Positions 34,356-46,803 of a stretch of DNA of 64,000 nt are shown piece after piece; the first letter of the stretch is position 1, and each line of letters opens with the position of its first letter. The translations under genes were made by a program, and so were the position numbers. Source of the DNA: Portulaca oleracea (lineage: Eukaryota > Streptophyta > Magnoliopsida > Caryophyllales > Portulacaceae). The stretch spans positions 24,217,179-24,281,178 of the forward strand of contig CM055893.1 of assembly GCA_029582165.1 (NCBI GenBank), read 5' to 3'. The notes beneath the pieces were generated by a model. It worked only from the letters and a program-made list of their open reading frames with translations, had not been told where the DNA came from and ran no database searches.

Positions 34356-35353
34356 AGCAACCAACAAAGAAGCAGCAAACAAAAACAACACGACAAAAAC
34401 AACATAGTTAAAACATTAAAATTAACAATTTTTTTTTTTCTCTTCACCATTTCTCCCTATGTCACTATATTATAACATTAAATTGCCAATACAAACCTGT
34501 AATACTCATGCTATATTTAAGTAGTGCAATTTGTAAGCGATACAATGACGTCACCATATACTGAAATTCTTCGACAAGAATGTTTGTTTATGGTTTAGTC
34601 TAATGTACGTTATGGTGGAAAAAGTGCACCATGTTCGACCAATTAATTAAGATCGTACGACTTGGGTGTATGAGTGGACCAACTCTTCTTAATTCTTCAT
34701 TTAAAATAGTTAAAAAGTTCCAAATTGTTTGTTAATCGTTTATTTTTATATACATCTTTTATGGTTGCAAAAACATGGTAATCCTAAGTCCTAGTCAGTT
34801 TTGGATAATTCTGAAATTGTTAAACCAGTTTAATATTACAAGTGCTTGCTTTGGCATTGCATTACAACAAACTTATCAATTAATTAGTTAATTAATAAAC
34901 TTTAATACCCTTTCATTAACACTTGGAGCAACTATGACCCAACGATGATATGTATTGTCACTAACATTTGGAGTTTGTTAATACACTAATTTTTTTAGCC
35001 GTGTAATGTATGGTATATTATTTATTAATTTATTTAAAAAATTATTAAAGGATTAAATTATAATAACTACTATTATATATCTAATTTTTAATATCACGAC
35101 AAAAGTTTTAATATCATTATTAATATATTTCCGTAATATAAACATGTTTCAATAAGCATACTGACTAACATATATATATATATATATCATGCAATATCCT
35201 CTTTTGTAATCATAATTATTAGAGAAATAAATTAAAAGAATTTACAAGTACACATATATATACACACATACAAATATTAAATTTTGTATAGTCAAAATTG
35301 TAATAAGTCAATGTTCAATTTAGTTTCGAGCCGAATTGATATCATTTATAAGG
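34356..35353. other. AT-rich flanking DNA
   Basis: This is the right flank of the Tat insertion. It has a (TA)n run at about 35168-35186 and no ORF, LTR terminus or domain. It may be unique genomic DNA. Confidence 0.5.
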
Positions 35354-35883
35354 TGTTTTGCTTGTTTTAGCCCCTTGATTATATATTAGTTATGATGATT
35401 TTGAGTTTTTGTAGGATAATAAAAAGTTAGAAGGAAAACCAAGACAAAAAGATAAAAATCAGCAAAAATCCAGCAGTGTAGCACCCGCTACACTAGGCGT
35501 AGCGCCTGCAACACATGGGTAACACCCGCCACACCAGACGTGGTACCCGCTCCAGCATCCGAGAAATCAAAATGCTTCCTTCATAGTGTCGCACCCGCTA
35601 AGCTGAGGGTGACGCCCGCGACGTCCAAATGCCAAAAATGCAAAATCAGTCAAGCGAAACAGTGCCAACCACGGGCAGTTCGTAGCGTATGCCACAGACC
35701 TTGATGACTCGTTGCGCCCGTGACGATATGGGTAGCGCCCGCGACGACTGTTGAGCGAGTGACGGATGAAACGAACCAGAGCAGACGTCACGCCCGCGTC
35801 GCTGGGTGTAGCACCCGTGACCGATTAGAAATCTACGAAAGAATGTGTGGCAGCTGTTCTTTTAATATCAGCTTAATTGTAGG
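35354..35883 (+). mobile_element. Outer Athila 5' LTR, left part
   Basis: This is the U3 portion. It contains a degenerate array of GTAGC-ACCC-GCTAC motifs at 35478-35820. It is interrupted at 35884 by the minus-strand chromovirus-like element and resumes at 56012. The left terminus is tentative. Confidence 0.65.
35478..35820. repeat. GTAGC(R)CCCGCTAC dyad array
   Basis: The best copy, GTAGCACCCGCTAC, is at 35478-35491. Degenerate copies follow, for example GTAGCGCCTGC, GTGGTACCCGCTCC, GTAGCGCCCGCGAC and GTAGCACCCGTGAC, with irregular spacing. In the restored LTR order the array ends ~100 bases upstream of the TATA box at 56047. Confidence 0.75.
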
Positions 35884-37324
35884 TGATGTATTACGGGACA
35901 AGGAAAGACTCCTAATTCAATAATACATGAAACACGTGCAACCACGACTGAGAGAGAGGGTAAGAGGTCACATGAAAGGGTGAGAAAGGGGGAGTTTCAC
36001 GTGAAAAAGGAAGGCTTTTATGTCATGAGGACTTTTGTGATTTCAAGAACCAAGAAAGAATGATTCTTGAATGGGAAAGAGGAAGAGAGGATTGAATCTT
36101 GGATGGAGGGAGAGTATGACGTGAGGGAGAAGGGAGGGAGGAGATTGTTTGTGGCGTGTGGCCTTTGAGGGAGAAAGGGGAGAGAGGGAGTTTGTTGAGA
36201 GTTTGTTATGGAGAGAGAAGGGAGGTGGTTAGGGTTCTTTGTGAGAGAGAGAGAAGGGAGGACGATTTGAGAGGGAGAAAGAAAGGAGGGGGACGTTTGG
36301 GAGGAGGTGGTAGTAAGGATAGGTTTGTCTTAACTATATTGATAGAAAGACAACAATGTAATTATCTTAACTGTATTCACAGAAAGATAAGAACGGATAG
36401 AACTAGGTTTCTAACTTGAATCCACAAGAAAGACAACCTATGGCTAACTAGATCTAGACCGCAACCTAGGATCAAGCTCTTCCTAACCACTTGGGTGTCA
36501 TGCCAAGCACCAATAGAAGAAAAGGGGTGAGGTTTATCCAAACACTCGAGAGAAAGCTAAAAGCTTAACTGATTTCATAATTTAAGGTTGATTGCTTGCC
36601 TTTGAGAGGCTACAATCCTATTTATACTAGGAGAGTCCTATATGGACTAGAACTCTTACTTGGCGTGCAAGCCAAGTTATTCTTCCCTAGGAGACTCAAT
36701 CTTGTCGTGCAATCCAAGATGAACTCCTCTATCTAGACGCCAACTACTCCTACTCTCCCTTGGATTAGAATCCTTATCCTAGGGTGAGTTTGTTACAACA
36801 AACCTTATCCTAGTTGTTATTGGCTTCCTAATCCAATTTGGATTAGTTACAAAATAGCTAACATTATCTAGGAAAACAAAAGTGACGCCTAATCTATCTA
36901 ATACCACATGTGATATTAATCCTAGGATGATCAAGTTTATAATTCACTTGTCATCTTACATTATTCTAAAAATAAAAACACATCAAAACTATTAAAAGCT
37001 ATAATTAAATAAATTAAATCCAAAGATCAAGATTATAAAATTGAGCTTGAATTCTTGACTTGGACATGTGACCTCTTGGACTTGGCGTGTGATCTTGGCC
37101 CAACTAGGATGTTTGAACATCCTCTTGAAATAAGAAACACACCATATGAATGGGCCTTCATAATTCAACTTTGTATCTTCTTTCTTTGGCCCACTTGGTG
37201 CAAATGAACCAAGTCTTCCTTATTGTTCCTATATTGGATGGAGTCCTTTGATGAAGAACCCTATCTGTAGCTTGGATCTTTAATTGGGCCTTCTTGATTG
37301 GGCCTAGGGGAGTAGGTGTGGGCT
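35884..37324 (-). mobile_element. 3' LTR (copy A) of the chromovirus-like element
   Basis: Matches 54393-56011 apart from the MITE and scattered substitutions. It lacks ~10 bases at its U3 terminus relative to copy B. A minus-strand TATAAATA lies at 36619-36626. The MITE-free site TTTGAGAG is at 36601-36608. A minus-strand PPT, CTTTCAACTATGGGGGA, follows at 37325-37341. Confidence 0.88.
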
Positions 37325-37341
37325 GTCCCCCATAGTTGAAA

Positions 37342-37717
37342 GAAGTTTGTCCTCGAACTTGGAGGTTCAAGTTCAAAGACTTCAACTAACCGGACTGAAA
37401 TCTCCACGTGGATCAGGACCTCCACATGAACCATGATTGCGTCAATGACCTCCACGTGAATCAGGGCCTTCACGTATACCTTTATGATGCGAAAGATTCG
37501 ATCTTTCTCACTTTTGTTATGCATGACTGTGTCTATGACCCACTTGTTCATGAAGGACTTCAGAACCTGATTCATGAGTCTCATAATAATAGAGAGAATA
37601 TAGATTAGGTCACAAGGTGTGACTAACCATATAAGGAGACTTCTTGGGAATTCAGAAGCAGTAATCCCTAATTGAAGTTGAATCAAGTGAGTTTCCTTCT
37701 TCTTGGCGATTGCTAGG
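37342..37717 (-). pseudogene. 3' internal remnant of the chromovirus-like element
   Basis: A minus-strand frame continues from the protease-linker region (across the TRIM) to the PPT. It includes a repeated HVEV block from CCTCCACGTG repeats at 37400-37475. It ends near a SRTNFFQL segment like the C-terminal end of chromoviral polyproteins. About 3 kb of RT, RNase H and integrase is missing between the two sides. Confidence 0.6.
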
Positions 37718-38598
37718 TGTCACGGGCATAGAGTTTGGCGCAGCATTCGCCCGTGTGGCACCCCGAGTCCTCCCACTCACTCAGGGTTCAGCCGACCTAG
37801 ACATAGTGTATCGCACTGGTTTCGCCGCCGGCTCATCAGAGAGAGCGGCAATCACCGATTGCCCTTGATATCCCCGTGCCCATTTCCTTGCAAAATCCAC
37901 TTGGCTCACCTGCATTTAATGCAAGGTATAACCACGCCTTAATGCTATTGCCGCCCTTCCTCAAGCACAACCAAGCGACACACCGCACAACACCGGGCCA
38001 CGCCACATCCAGCCGCGTGACATTCTCCCCACTCAATCTAGCACGCCGCTGGGAGAAAACTCGCCCTAAGATCATCACACACTCGCCGCCATGTACAAGC
38101 CAACCGTCCCGCCAACACCCTCATGAGTCGACCCGCTAGTGGCCATCCTATACCACGCCTCGTGATGGGGCGCCTCGCACACGCCTCTTCCTCCGTGCAC
38201 GCACTCCGCCGTCTCTTACCCCGAACCCACTCACGGCATTGGGTCGCCACACAACAAATAAGTGTATGACACCGCTCCGATACCATTTGTCACAGCATAG
38301 AGTTTGGCGCAAGATTCGCCCGCGCGGCACCCGAGTCCTCCCACTCACTCGTGGTTCACCGACCTAGACATAGTGTATCGCCTGGTTTCGCCGCCTCGGG
38401 CTCATCGGAGCGGCAATGACCCTCGACCGGTTGCCCTTGATATCCCGCATTGCCCCTTTCCTTGCTAAATCCACTGGCTCACCGCACGAATGCATCAAGG
38501 TATAACCACGCCTTAATGCTATTGCCGTCTCCCTTCCTTGAAGCACAACCAAGCGACACACCGTATAACACCAGTCACGCCACATCCAGGCCGTGACA
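37718..38598 (-). mobile_element. Complete TRIM
   Basis: Two direct repeats of 305 and 311 bp (37718-38022 and 38288-38598) have inverted termini TGTCACGG/CCGTGACA. On the minus strand a PBS, TGGTATCGGAGC (tRNA-iMet type), lies at 38274-38285, 2 bases after the 5' LTR. A PPT, GATTGAGTGGGGAGAA, lies at 38023-38038, directly before the 3' LTR. The internal part is 265 bp and non-coding. The flanks share TAGG (37714-37717 and 38599-38602), a 4 bp TSD. Confidence 0.85.
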
Positions 38599-40408
38599 TA
38601 GGGCACTTGAATGTTCAACTTGCTTCCCAATTTTTCCCTTGGCATGACAAACAACTAAATTTCGAACCCTTAGATCAGTATTAAGGTTCACGTGACCTTC
38701 TGCAAGTTGAAGTTCACGTTGACCGGACTCCTTTGAAGCTTGTACCACTGAGCTCTCGTGTTTGGTGACAATAGGGAGCTTCTTTTCTGAATTTGTGTGG
38801 CCAAGACTTGATGGAACAACCTCCTTTTGTTCATTAAACTCAAGGCGTTCGGTGATCATGAAAGATATGATCTTTGAGTCATTCCTAGGAGCCAATTGTG
38901 ATGGCTTTAGGGGAGCTAATGTGACCCTCTTGTTCTTCACCATTAATGTGTAGGTGTTAGCTCTTCCATCATGTGTAACGCTCCTGTCAAATAACCATGG
39001 TCTGCCAAGCAGAACATGACAGGCATCCATAGGTAGTACATCACACTAGATAGAATCTTGATAAGACTTCCCGATAGAAAAGCTTACCAAACAGTGCAGG
39101 TTCACTTTCAAGCCTTTACACTGATTGAGCCACTGAACAGTATAGGGCGTGGGGTGTGGGCTTGTAGGGAGTTGTAGCTTACCATAGTAGTTGAAACTGC
39201 ATTAGTACAACTTCCACCATCAACGATCAATGAACAAACTTTCCCTTGCACAGTACAGCGGGAATGGAAGATGGCTTCCCATTGTTGCAAATCTTCAGGA
39301 ACGGGAGAGCTATTCAGAACTCTCCTCATAACCAGCATCTCACCCTGATCTGGTTCTTCCACAACCTCTTCTTCAGATTCGTTGTGTGTGGCGTGGGGTT
39401 CCTCTTCTACATCCGTCGGTTCAGGTTCAAAGAGAGCGTTTTGGAATTCTAGCAGTGTGATTGCTCTCTTGTTTGGACACTCCGAAGCAATATGACCGAG
39501 CCCTTGACACCTAAAACACCTCTTTTTATCCGTAGGTGGAACTGGAATGGATCTTTGAACAGTTTGAGGGGTACGATTTGGCGTTTTTGTGGCGGACGAA
39601 TGGGAATGGGTTTGGCTCTTTTGTGGAGTGTAGGATTGAGGCGAATAGGAAGTTCTTTGGGAACTAGGGTTCTTGTTTGGTGTCTCCTTGCCTCTTCTTT
39701 TCTTTTGCTGTTCCACTTTATTAGCCAAAGTACTCAATTCATCAAGAGTTTCATAAGGTTGATGTTCCACCACATACCTTATGTTTTCGTTTAAGCCAAC
39801 AAGATACCTCACAAGAGTTTGAGGTTCATCCTCTTTCAGATCACACCTCCAGAGTAGGTGTTCGAATTGTTTAGTATACTCTGCAACAAATTTCGTTCCT
39901 TGGGATAATTGTTGCAACTTGAAGTAGTTGTCCTTGAAATAACTCACTGGAAGAAACTTGGAGTGGAGTTTCTTCTTCATCTTTTCCCAAGTGCGAATCT
40001 TTTCTTTCCCGGCATGTTGTCGCTTCTTCTGTAGGTTAGTCCACCAAATACTAGCATGCTTTCGAAGTTTAAGAGCAATGTACTTTACTTTCTTATCATC
40101 AGGTACATCTTTAAGATAAAAGACTCTTTCAACAGTTTGGATCCAATCAAGAAAGATTTCAGGATCAAGATTACCGTCGAATTCAGGAATATCAACTTTA
40201 AAGTCGAGTCTTTCTTCCCTTGATTCACGCCTAGGTCGACGTGAGCTCCTGGACGATGAGTTGAAAATTCAGCTTCACTAGGACTGTCAGGAACGTCCTC
40301 TTCTTCAGGTTCTCGGGGTGTCCTGAATTGCAGATTCATGTACCGCTTCAGCTGATCAGATAGGTAGGCTATTCTTCCTTCCAGTTCAGCCTTTTCGTGC
40401 TTCCATTG
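38599..40408 (-). pseudogene. gag: Chromovirus-like gag and protease
   Basis: The gag starts at ATG 54174 (minus strand), is cut at 54135 by the Athila element and resumes at 40408. The capsid part includes YTKQFEHLLWRCDLKEDE and LDELSTLANKVEQQ. A zinc knuckle CFRCQGLGHIASEC with CX2CX4HX4C spacing lies near 39520. The protease has LIVDGGSCTN near 39210 and LLGRPWLFD near 39000. A frameshift lies near 40260. The region upstream of 38599 is cut by the TRIM. No RT follows. Confidence 0.82.
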
Positions 40409-40413
40409 CTCAG

Positions 40414-42165
40414 TGTAACGTGGTTTTTGTACCCCGATTTTATATCGTTCTTCACAGGGAGCTAGGGGCCTTGGCTAGGACTAATTGACTCTAGGTGAGG
40501 TTTAGGATCACAAGATAACAAGAGGGATTTTGATGACGAACAGAACAAACACAACTATGGTTTAGTCAATACGGGAAATAATGGGTGTTGGGAGATTTCG
40601 GGACGCAAACGCTAATAAGGACGAGGGTTTCGCAATTAGAAAGCAACAAAATTAGTAGAATCAAGTGACAATCCCGTTAGAATAAACCCACTGGATTTCC
40701 TCCTTCAAGGACAATCCGGATTAACTTCCTACAAGCCCACCACGGACCCGGAGGGTTAAAGAAACGGGACTCTCTAATTAGCTTCTATTCACTTTCGTGA
40801 ATAGAATACTAATTATCCTAATTCCACCTTCCAACTCAAGTGTTGGTGGTATTTGGGGGCTTTCATACCTAAATACATCCCACTTGAGGGAAGAATAGAA
40901 ATGGAAAATTGATTTCACTACAAATTACCTCCTAAAATTGCTAACCCAATCCAAATAAACCATTCACATCCTTAGTTTCTCCCTAACCCATAAGGGTTCT
41001 AGCCTCTAATCATCTTAACTAACATGCTAACAACAATAATAACATCATCCATGCTTAAAATAGAGGCTCTAGTAAATCAAAGCAACAATAGCAACAATCA
41101 ACAAACACTAAGCAATCTAATAACAAAAAACAGAGATTAAAGAGTAAATGGATGAACTAAAGAGAGTAAGAGTTAAGAAATGCTCATTAGTTTGATGCCA
41201 ATGGAAAGATGCTCCAGTCTAATAAGAATCCAATGCTCCAAAATAAGATAAATCTTCAAAACGTCAATAGAATTCCAATAAAATCCAGTGCAAAAGCAAT
41301 AATCCATGTGTAATCACTCACTAATCACTAGGAACTTTCTCTAATTGAACGCTAAAATGTTGCTAATATGATAAGGTAAAAACTAAGATGGAATTAAGAT
41401 TACCTCCCTTTTACTAATCGTCCAAGTCGCAATATATACAAGCCAAAAAGGTTACTCAAAACGCAGCACTTCACCCAACAGAATTGCACGAACTGTAGGG
41501 GACCGTAGGTACGGTCTATGGGACCGTAGCTACGGTCTTGTGAAGCGAGCTGGGCGATTTTCTCTCCTTCGCAACACCGTAGACACGGTGTATCTGGACC
41601 GTAGGTGCGGTCAAGCGAATTAGGCTAGGCGATTCTTCTCTCCTTCGCAACACCGCAGGTGCGGTCCCCCAAGACCGTAGGTGCGGTCAAGCTAGGGTAC
41701 TTCACTTCCTGCACACACCTTGGCACTACCGCAAGTGCGGTCCTCAGGACCGTAGGTACGGTCTCGCCCGGTCAAGCTGAAGCTCTGGGCGTAGCGCCCG
41801 CTACGTAGAGGGTGATGGGGGCTACGCCTAGGTGCGTGTAACGGCGAGCGGAGGAGAAGGGGTAGCACCCGCTACAAAGAGGGTGGCGGGGGCTACCATG
41901 GCAAAACTCAGCAAAACTTTTACTTTTGAGCCACTCGACATGTCCAACCTTTTTACTTTCTTTGCCCTTGACTCGGTGAAGACTCGGGAAATCTGGGGAT
42001 TCCCAAAATAGCTACAAAATGGCCCTTTTTACCACGTTTTGAGTAAAGATTCCAAAATCTACAAAATAACCAAAAACGTATTAAAAACTATGAAATTAAA
42101 CTTCGAAACAAGTCAAAAGCCTAAGAATTAAGGCGCTATTTAGACACAAAATTGGGTCTAAACAC
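40414..42165 (-). mobile_element. Athila 3' LTR
   Basis: 1,752 bp. U3 (right side, minus orientation) carries both dyad families: GACCGTA-type at 41501-41763 and GTAGC-type at 41791-41875. A minus-strand TATA-like TATATA is at 41433-41438, below the arrays. A PPT, AAGTGTGGGGGG (minus), adjoins at 42166-42177. Confidence 0.92.
41501..41875. repeat. Two dyad-motif arrays in Athila U3
   Basis: GACCGTAGGTACGGTC occurs at 41501-41516 and 41748-41763. The fully palindromic GACCGTAGCTACGGTC is at 41522-41537. Degenerate CCGTAGGTGCGGTC and CCGCAGGTGCGGTC forms lie between. GTAGCGCCCGCTAC is at 41791-41804 and GTAGCACCCGCTAC at 41862-41875. The spacers are not conserved. Confidence 0.88.
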
Positions 42166-44329
42166 CCCCCACACTTGAACGTTTGCTCATCCCGAGCAAA
42201 ACAAGATAAAAACTACCTAAATTAACACAAACTCCTCTGTCGTGGGAGAGAAACGAGTGCATTTAGCATATGCACCAAGCCCTTTGAACCCCCCGGCAGC
42301 CCGGGTGGACGAGATGGACTCGTGAGGGTTTGTAGCCGCTACACCCACAAAAGCCAAAGGAAAAGGAGAGAGGGAAAGTGAAAACAAAACCAAGGAAAAC
42401 AAAAGAAAAGAGGAACAAAAGCTTCGCTTCAAAGGATCTCGAAATCTAAATTAGGAAAACGTTATTAAACCTCCAAAAGGAACCATTATGAGCATTTCAC
42501 GAACACCTAACCCAAACAGAAATCATTCTTTGAGATTTTCGATGTCCTACACCTAATGCCAAGAAAAACCCCATGTGCTAGTGGGTTCTAACCGATTCCA
42601 ATAGAATCCAGAGACTCGTGCCCGAGCTCAAAAACAAACGAAACGAACAAGGAAAAGAAAAGAGTTGCCTTTCCCCGCATTTGGTCGCCCTTGGCTTGGT
42701 GAGGGCCGTAGGTGATGTAAGGAGAGGCCCCTCACTTTATTAACGCTTAAACTTTTCTTTTTGGGGTTGGGTATTCCCAACCAAATTCTCTTTTCTCTTT
42801 TTTTTTTCTTTTTTACTTTTTAAAGGTCGGTATTAGCCTTACTTTCGGGAATTGGACGACCCATAATTCGGGGTTTACCCTCCCAACACAGTCTTTTCCA
42901 TACACACCTCTGTCGAGAATTCGATATAGGAGGAGCTTAAGGGGTAATAGCGTCGTACCGCTAATACCGGGCCGTGTAGGTTGGCTAAGTGTATGGTGGT
43001 TGATGTTGTAAAGCCGACACGCCCCACTTAATCAGGTTATTAAAGCTTTGCTTTCATTTTCTTTCTTTTTGCTTTTGCTTTTGCTTTTCCTTAAACAGGA
43101 CAGAGAAACGAGCTCAGACATAAACCTCGAGAATCTCCCGGTTTCAACCAGAACGTGGAAGGAATCGGGGGTCTCACTAAACGTTCAAAGTAGGACATCT
43201 AAAGAGATAAGTCATGACTAGAACTCGAGATAGGGTCGAAACGTTCAGACCGGTTTCTTTTAAAGAAGTTTAAGAACGACTTCTCAATTTGGACACAAAG
43301 ATCCAAGAAACAAAGCGAAACAAAGCGAAAACGAAACAAAAGAAAACTTTTAGGGTTTTCACTCGCTTTTTTCTCCTTTTTCACAAAATTTTTTTTTTCA
43401 AATTTTAGGCAAAAACTAAGAAAACAAAAACAAAAATGCTAGGTGATCTACCCTTGAAACAGAATATCCCCCCCCCCCACACACACACTTAAAACGCCAC
43501 AATGTCCTCATTGTGGGAAGGTGTCACATGAAAAGGGTAGAGAACCTACAAAAACAAACAAACAAGAACAACTAGCACATAAAAGTGGTGGCGACCCGAG
43601 CCCACACGACTCCAACAACAATATAATCCCAACACAAACACTCAAAGGGGCTCGCCACCCAAAAGAAAATCAAGCATGCGACGGATCAGAATAATAATTC
43701 ACATAGGAAAGAGCAAGGTGGAAAGATGTTACCTCGAGCTCTTCATAAGTGTTCAAGCCGTGATCCGAAGTCGTCGTTCAATTGAATCATAATGATATTA
43801 GAGCAAAGGGACGACTTTATACATGACAAAATCCACATGCTAGATCGAAAACAAAATCAAAGAAAAACTACCTAACAAAACTTTTAAAACAAAAGGGAAC
43901 TGAAAAGAAGAAAAACTATAAACAAAATGTACATTGCCAATGACATGCCTTATCCCTGAATCTCACTCATTGAGGTGGGAAATAAGGGTGAAACTCAACT
44001 CAAACTGACCAAACAACTTCATTCATTTCATTTCATTAAAGGAAAACATTCATACATGCCGTCATAACCGTCCGTACCCAAAATACAACCACCTACCTAC
44101 CAAGACAAACCAACTATGCCCAAAATACAGCCAAAATACAATCAAAAGAACACCACAAACCAAGCCCGACCAACTTTGAGAGCAACACCAAAACAAGCCA
44201 AAAGGACCTGAAACACCTACTCGCCAAAACCACAGAGCTTCCCCCATCCAAACTCCCCGATGATGCACCCCCCCCCCCCAACACGCTTTACATTTTACAA
44301 AGTAAAATATGGAAAATCAATAAGAAAGA
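42166..44329 (-). other. Athila 3' untranslated region
   Basis: Long non-coding region between the env-position ORF and the 3' LTR. It has purine- and pyrimidine-rich tracts (42780-42830, 43380-43430) and C-runs at 43470 and 44270. No conserved protein domain was seen. Confidence 0.6.
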
Positions 44330-45827
44330 TCAAGTGGGGGGTGTGGGGACACTTACAACCGGTCCATCAAGCGGATCCTCCCGGAAGAGGATGGGGTTGG
44401 AAGAAAGACGGGTAATAGGGATTCTCGTAGTCCGAAGGTGCCGGGATACGACCCTCAATAGTGTAATGATGAAAACCCAGTCTCGCATGAAGTGGTTTTG
44501 TTGGCGGAATTTCTCATCATGACGATGCAAGTATTGTCGGATGCTCACAATCTCCTTCTGCTGATCTTTTAACAGCTTCACTTGAGCGCGGAGGAGTTTG
44601 TTCTGCTCACGAACTTCAGCACCCAAACTCTTGATTGAGGCAACCACTTGGTCCAAATTGTCATGCTTTGCCGAGCTCCCAGGAATCTCCTCTTGATCGC
44701 TTTCCTCAAACTCTTCCAACAAGCTAGAAACAGGGATAGGTGCACCACCGATTTTCCTTGGCCAACCATGCATAGAACTGCCCCCACGACCAATTTTCAT
44801 TAATTGCAATATCGAGCCACTTCTCGGCATTTGCGGTATCGAGAGGAATGTGGATCCTCTTATCAGCGTATCCATGATGATAAACAGTGTGTGATTGGCG
44901 CTCGGAAAGTATCTCCATTTGGATCAACAAATCTCTATCGATGGGAATCGGTATATAGCATGGTTTCCACTTCTGAAGATAAGACCCAAATCCTTGTTTC
45001 CGGAGGAAGTGACATATGACATGACCCATTCCCAAGTTAGCTAAGTTATCCGTCCTACTCATTTCCCATAGCCAGTGTAGGATGCACGAGCCTAAGTTCA
45101 CTCGGCGCCCCTTCAAGGTGTTGTAAATTACAAAGAGATCTTCCTTACGGACACTAGAACGTCCCTCATCTCGCCCGAAAGTTGAATTAGAAATCACCAG
45201 GTGAAATAGCCGCACAGCAGGATTACAGATGTCTCGTACTCGAGATTCTTCCGGACAATAAAATTTCACACACCCTTCTTCCCTATCAACAGATGCTCTT
45301 CTCCAACAAGTCAAACTCTTCCATGCTTCTTGTTCGTTGAAATCCTCACACTCCCAAAAGTACACCCCATCCTCTGGCAATTCGAATGCTTTGCAAAACT
45401 CCTGGACAGAACAATCTATCTCCCTATCATCCATTCTATAGTTGAACATGGCCTCAGGATACCCATCGGTGATGACTTGAATCGTGCTCATGAACTCTAA
45501 CATAGGTTGGTCTAGGATGGGTTCCTTGACGTTGAGGAGTACGCCCCACCCCTGTGTTCGAGTGAGAATATTGAAACTAGACCGACAATGGAGAGTATTG
45601 ATTGTTTCATCAGTGCAAATCTCCGGAGCATAGATCTTTCGTTCTTGGAGCTCCTCATAGTGAGTTTTATGCGGTCCACCACGAAAAGTAATTCTAGTAC
45701 GAGGGCAGCTTCTAATGAAGGTAGCTGGCTGGGTTCTTCTCAATTCGAGAGAAGATGACATGAGGGGCGTTGACGGAGAAGGATTACTAGGTCGAGCTCT
45801 CTTTGGTTTCCCCATTTTAGCATGCAA
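44330..45827 (-). pseudogene. Athila ORF in env position
   Basis: On the minus strand an ORF starts at 45827 and runs in frame to ~44740, then continues in the other frame to 44330. It resembles the ATHILA ORF / putative plant transposon protein family (EICTDETINTL, a W-rich core, FHLVISNSTFGRDEG, VICHFLRKQGFGSY). The C-terminal part is a coiled coil (LGAEVREQNKLLRAQVKLLK). I see no signal peptide or convincing membrane anchor, so I do not call it an envelope. It lies downstream of the integrase, where Athila elements carry an extra ORF. One frameshift breaks it. Confidence 0.75.
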
Positions 45828-46803
45828 TACTCAAAAATCCAGAGTCCAAACAGAGAATATGTGCACAAAAATCACCCAAGATTAGTAAGACAATGAACTT
45901 TGATGAACAATAGAGTGAGGAATACCTGAGTTGAAGACTTAGACACCATCCCTTGCCATTTTCGAACCTCAACAAGGTCTCCATGCATGAATTTCACTTG
46001 AAGAGCTCCAAAAATGGTGAGAAAATGCAAATGTGGCGCGGCTAGGGCACAAATTTGCGAAATTGAAGAGTGGAGAGGATGAATTTTGTGAAGGATTTGG
46101 GTGATTGGGCCAAGAGAATTTGGGATTTTAGGGTTTAGGGGAGGTTTTCGAGCGGGTGAGTGAGGAAAGAAATGAGGGAAAATGAAAAAGAGAGAAAGTT
46201 TAAGCCCCGAAATTTTTCACAGATTCGACAGACCGCAGGTGTGGTTCCAAGGAGCGTAGGTGCGGTCCTCTGCGGCTACAATCCTGAGACAAAAATTGTT
46301 TTCCTGCGACCGTGGGTGTAGTAACGTCGACCGTAGGTGCGGTCCAGTTCCTAGGCCAAAAACTTGGAAAAATGAGATAGTATGACTGTAGCTGCGGTCT
46401 TCTTTGGCTTCTCCCCTGCACCTACAGGACTTCAAAAACTTGAAAATAATGTTAAGTCCTAAAATTCTACTCTCTCATTATCAACCCTCTTTTCTTACTC
46501 ACTCATAAACTTTCAAGAACATCTTTCAACACTCAAAACCACCATGTATCACTTCCTTCGCAAATTTTCTTCTCACCCTCAAAAATTTTTCATTTTTCTC
46601 AATATTTTCTCTCTTTTCTTTTTTTTTTCTAAGATTTTCTCCACTCTTTTTTTTCGTTTCGTTTTCCTCAAACTCAAATAATGATTAGAACAAGAACATA
46701 AGAAGAAAAATGGAAGAAATAAAAGAAAACACTAAGGAAAAGGAGAGTAACTGGTACCTCTCGGTTGCTTGTTTTAGGTCCCAGCTTGACCTAAACCATT
46801 CTT
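45828..46803 (-). promoter_or_regulatory. Spacer with GACCGTAGGTGCGGTC motifs before env-position ORF
   Basis: Five degenerate copies of the U3 dyad occur at about 46229, 46252, 46306, 46329-46344 and 46383. They lie 370-580 bases upstream of the ORF start at 45827. The rest is AT-rich, with pyrimidine runs near 46610-46660. The same motif in U3 suggests an internal promoter; that is inference. Confidence 0.5.

Noticed and set aside
35567..38654. Several ORFs of 60-150 codons on both strands
   Set aside because: They fall in LTRs and in the TRIM, with no conserved motif; GC-rich repeats keep the frames open by chance.
42217..42432. Minus-strand ORF with signal-peptide-like start
   Set aside because: It lies in the Athila 3' untranslated region, with no domain, and its hydrophobic start comes from a purine-rich tract.
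44062..44268. Minus-strand hydrophobic ORF as an envelope membrane anchor
   Set aside because: It is short, separated from the env-position ORF by a stop, and low in complexity. I cannot support it as part of that protein.
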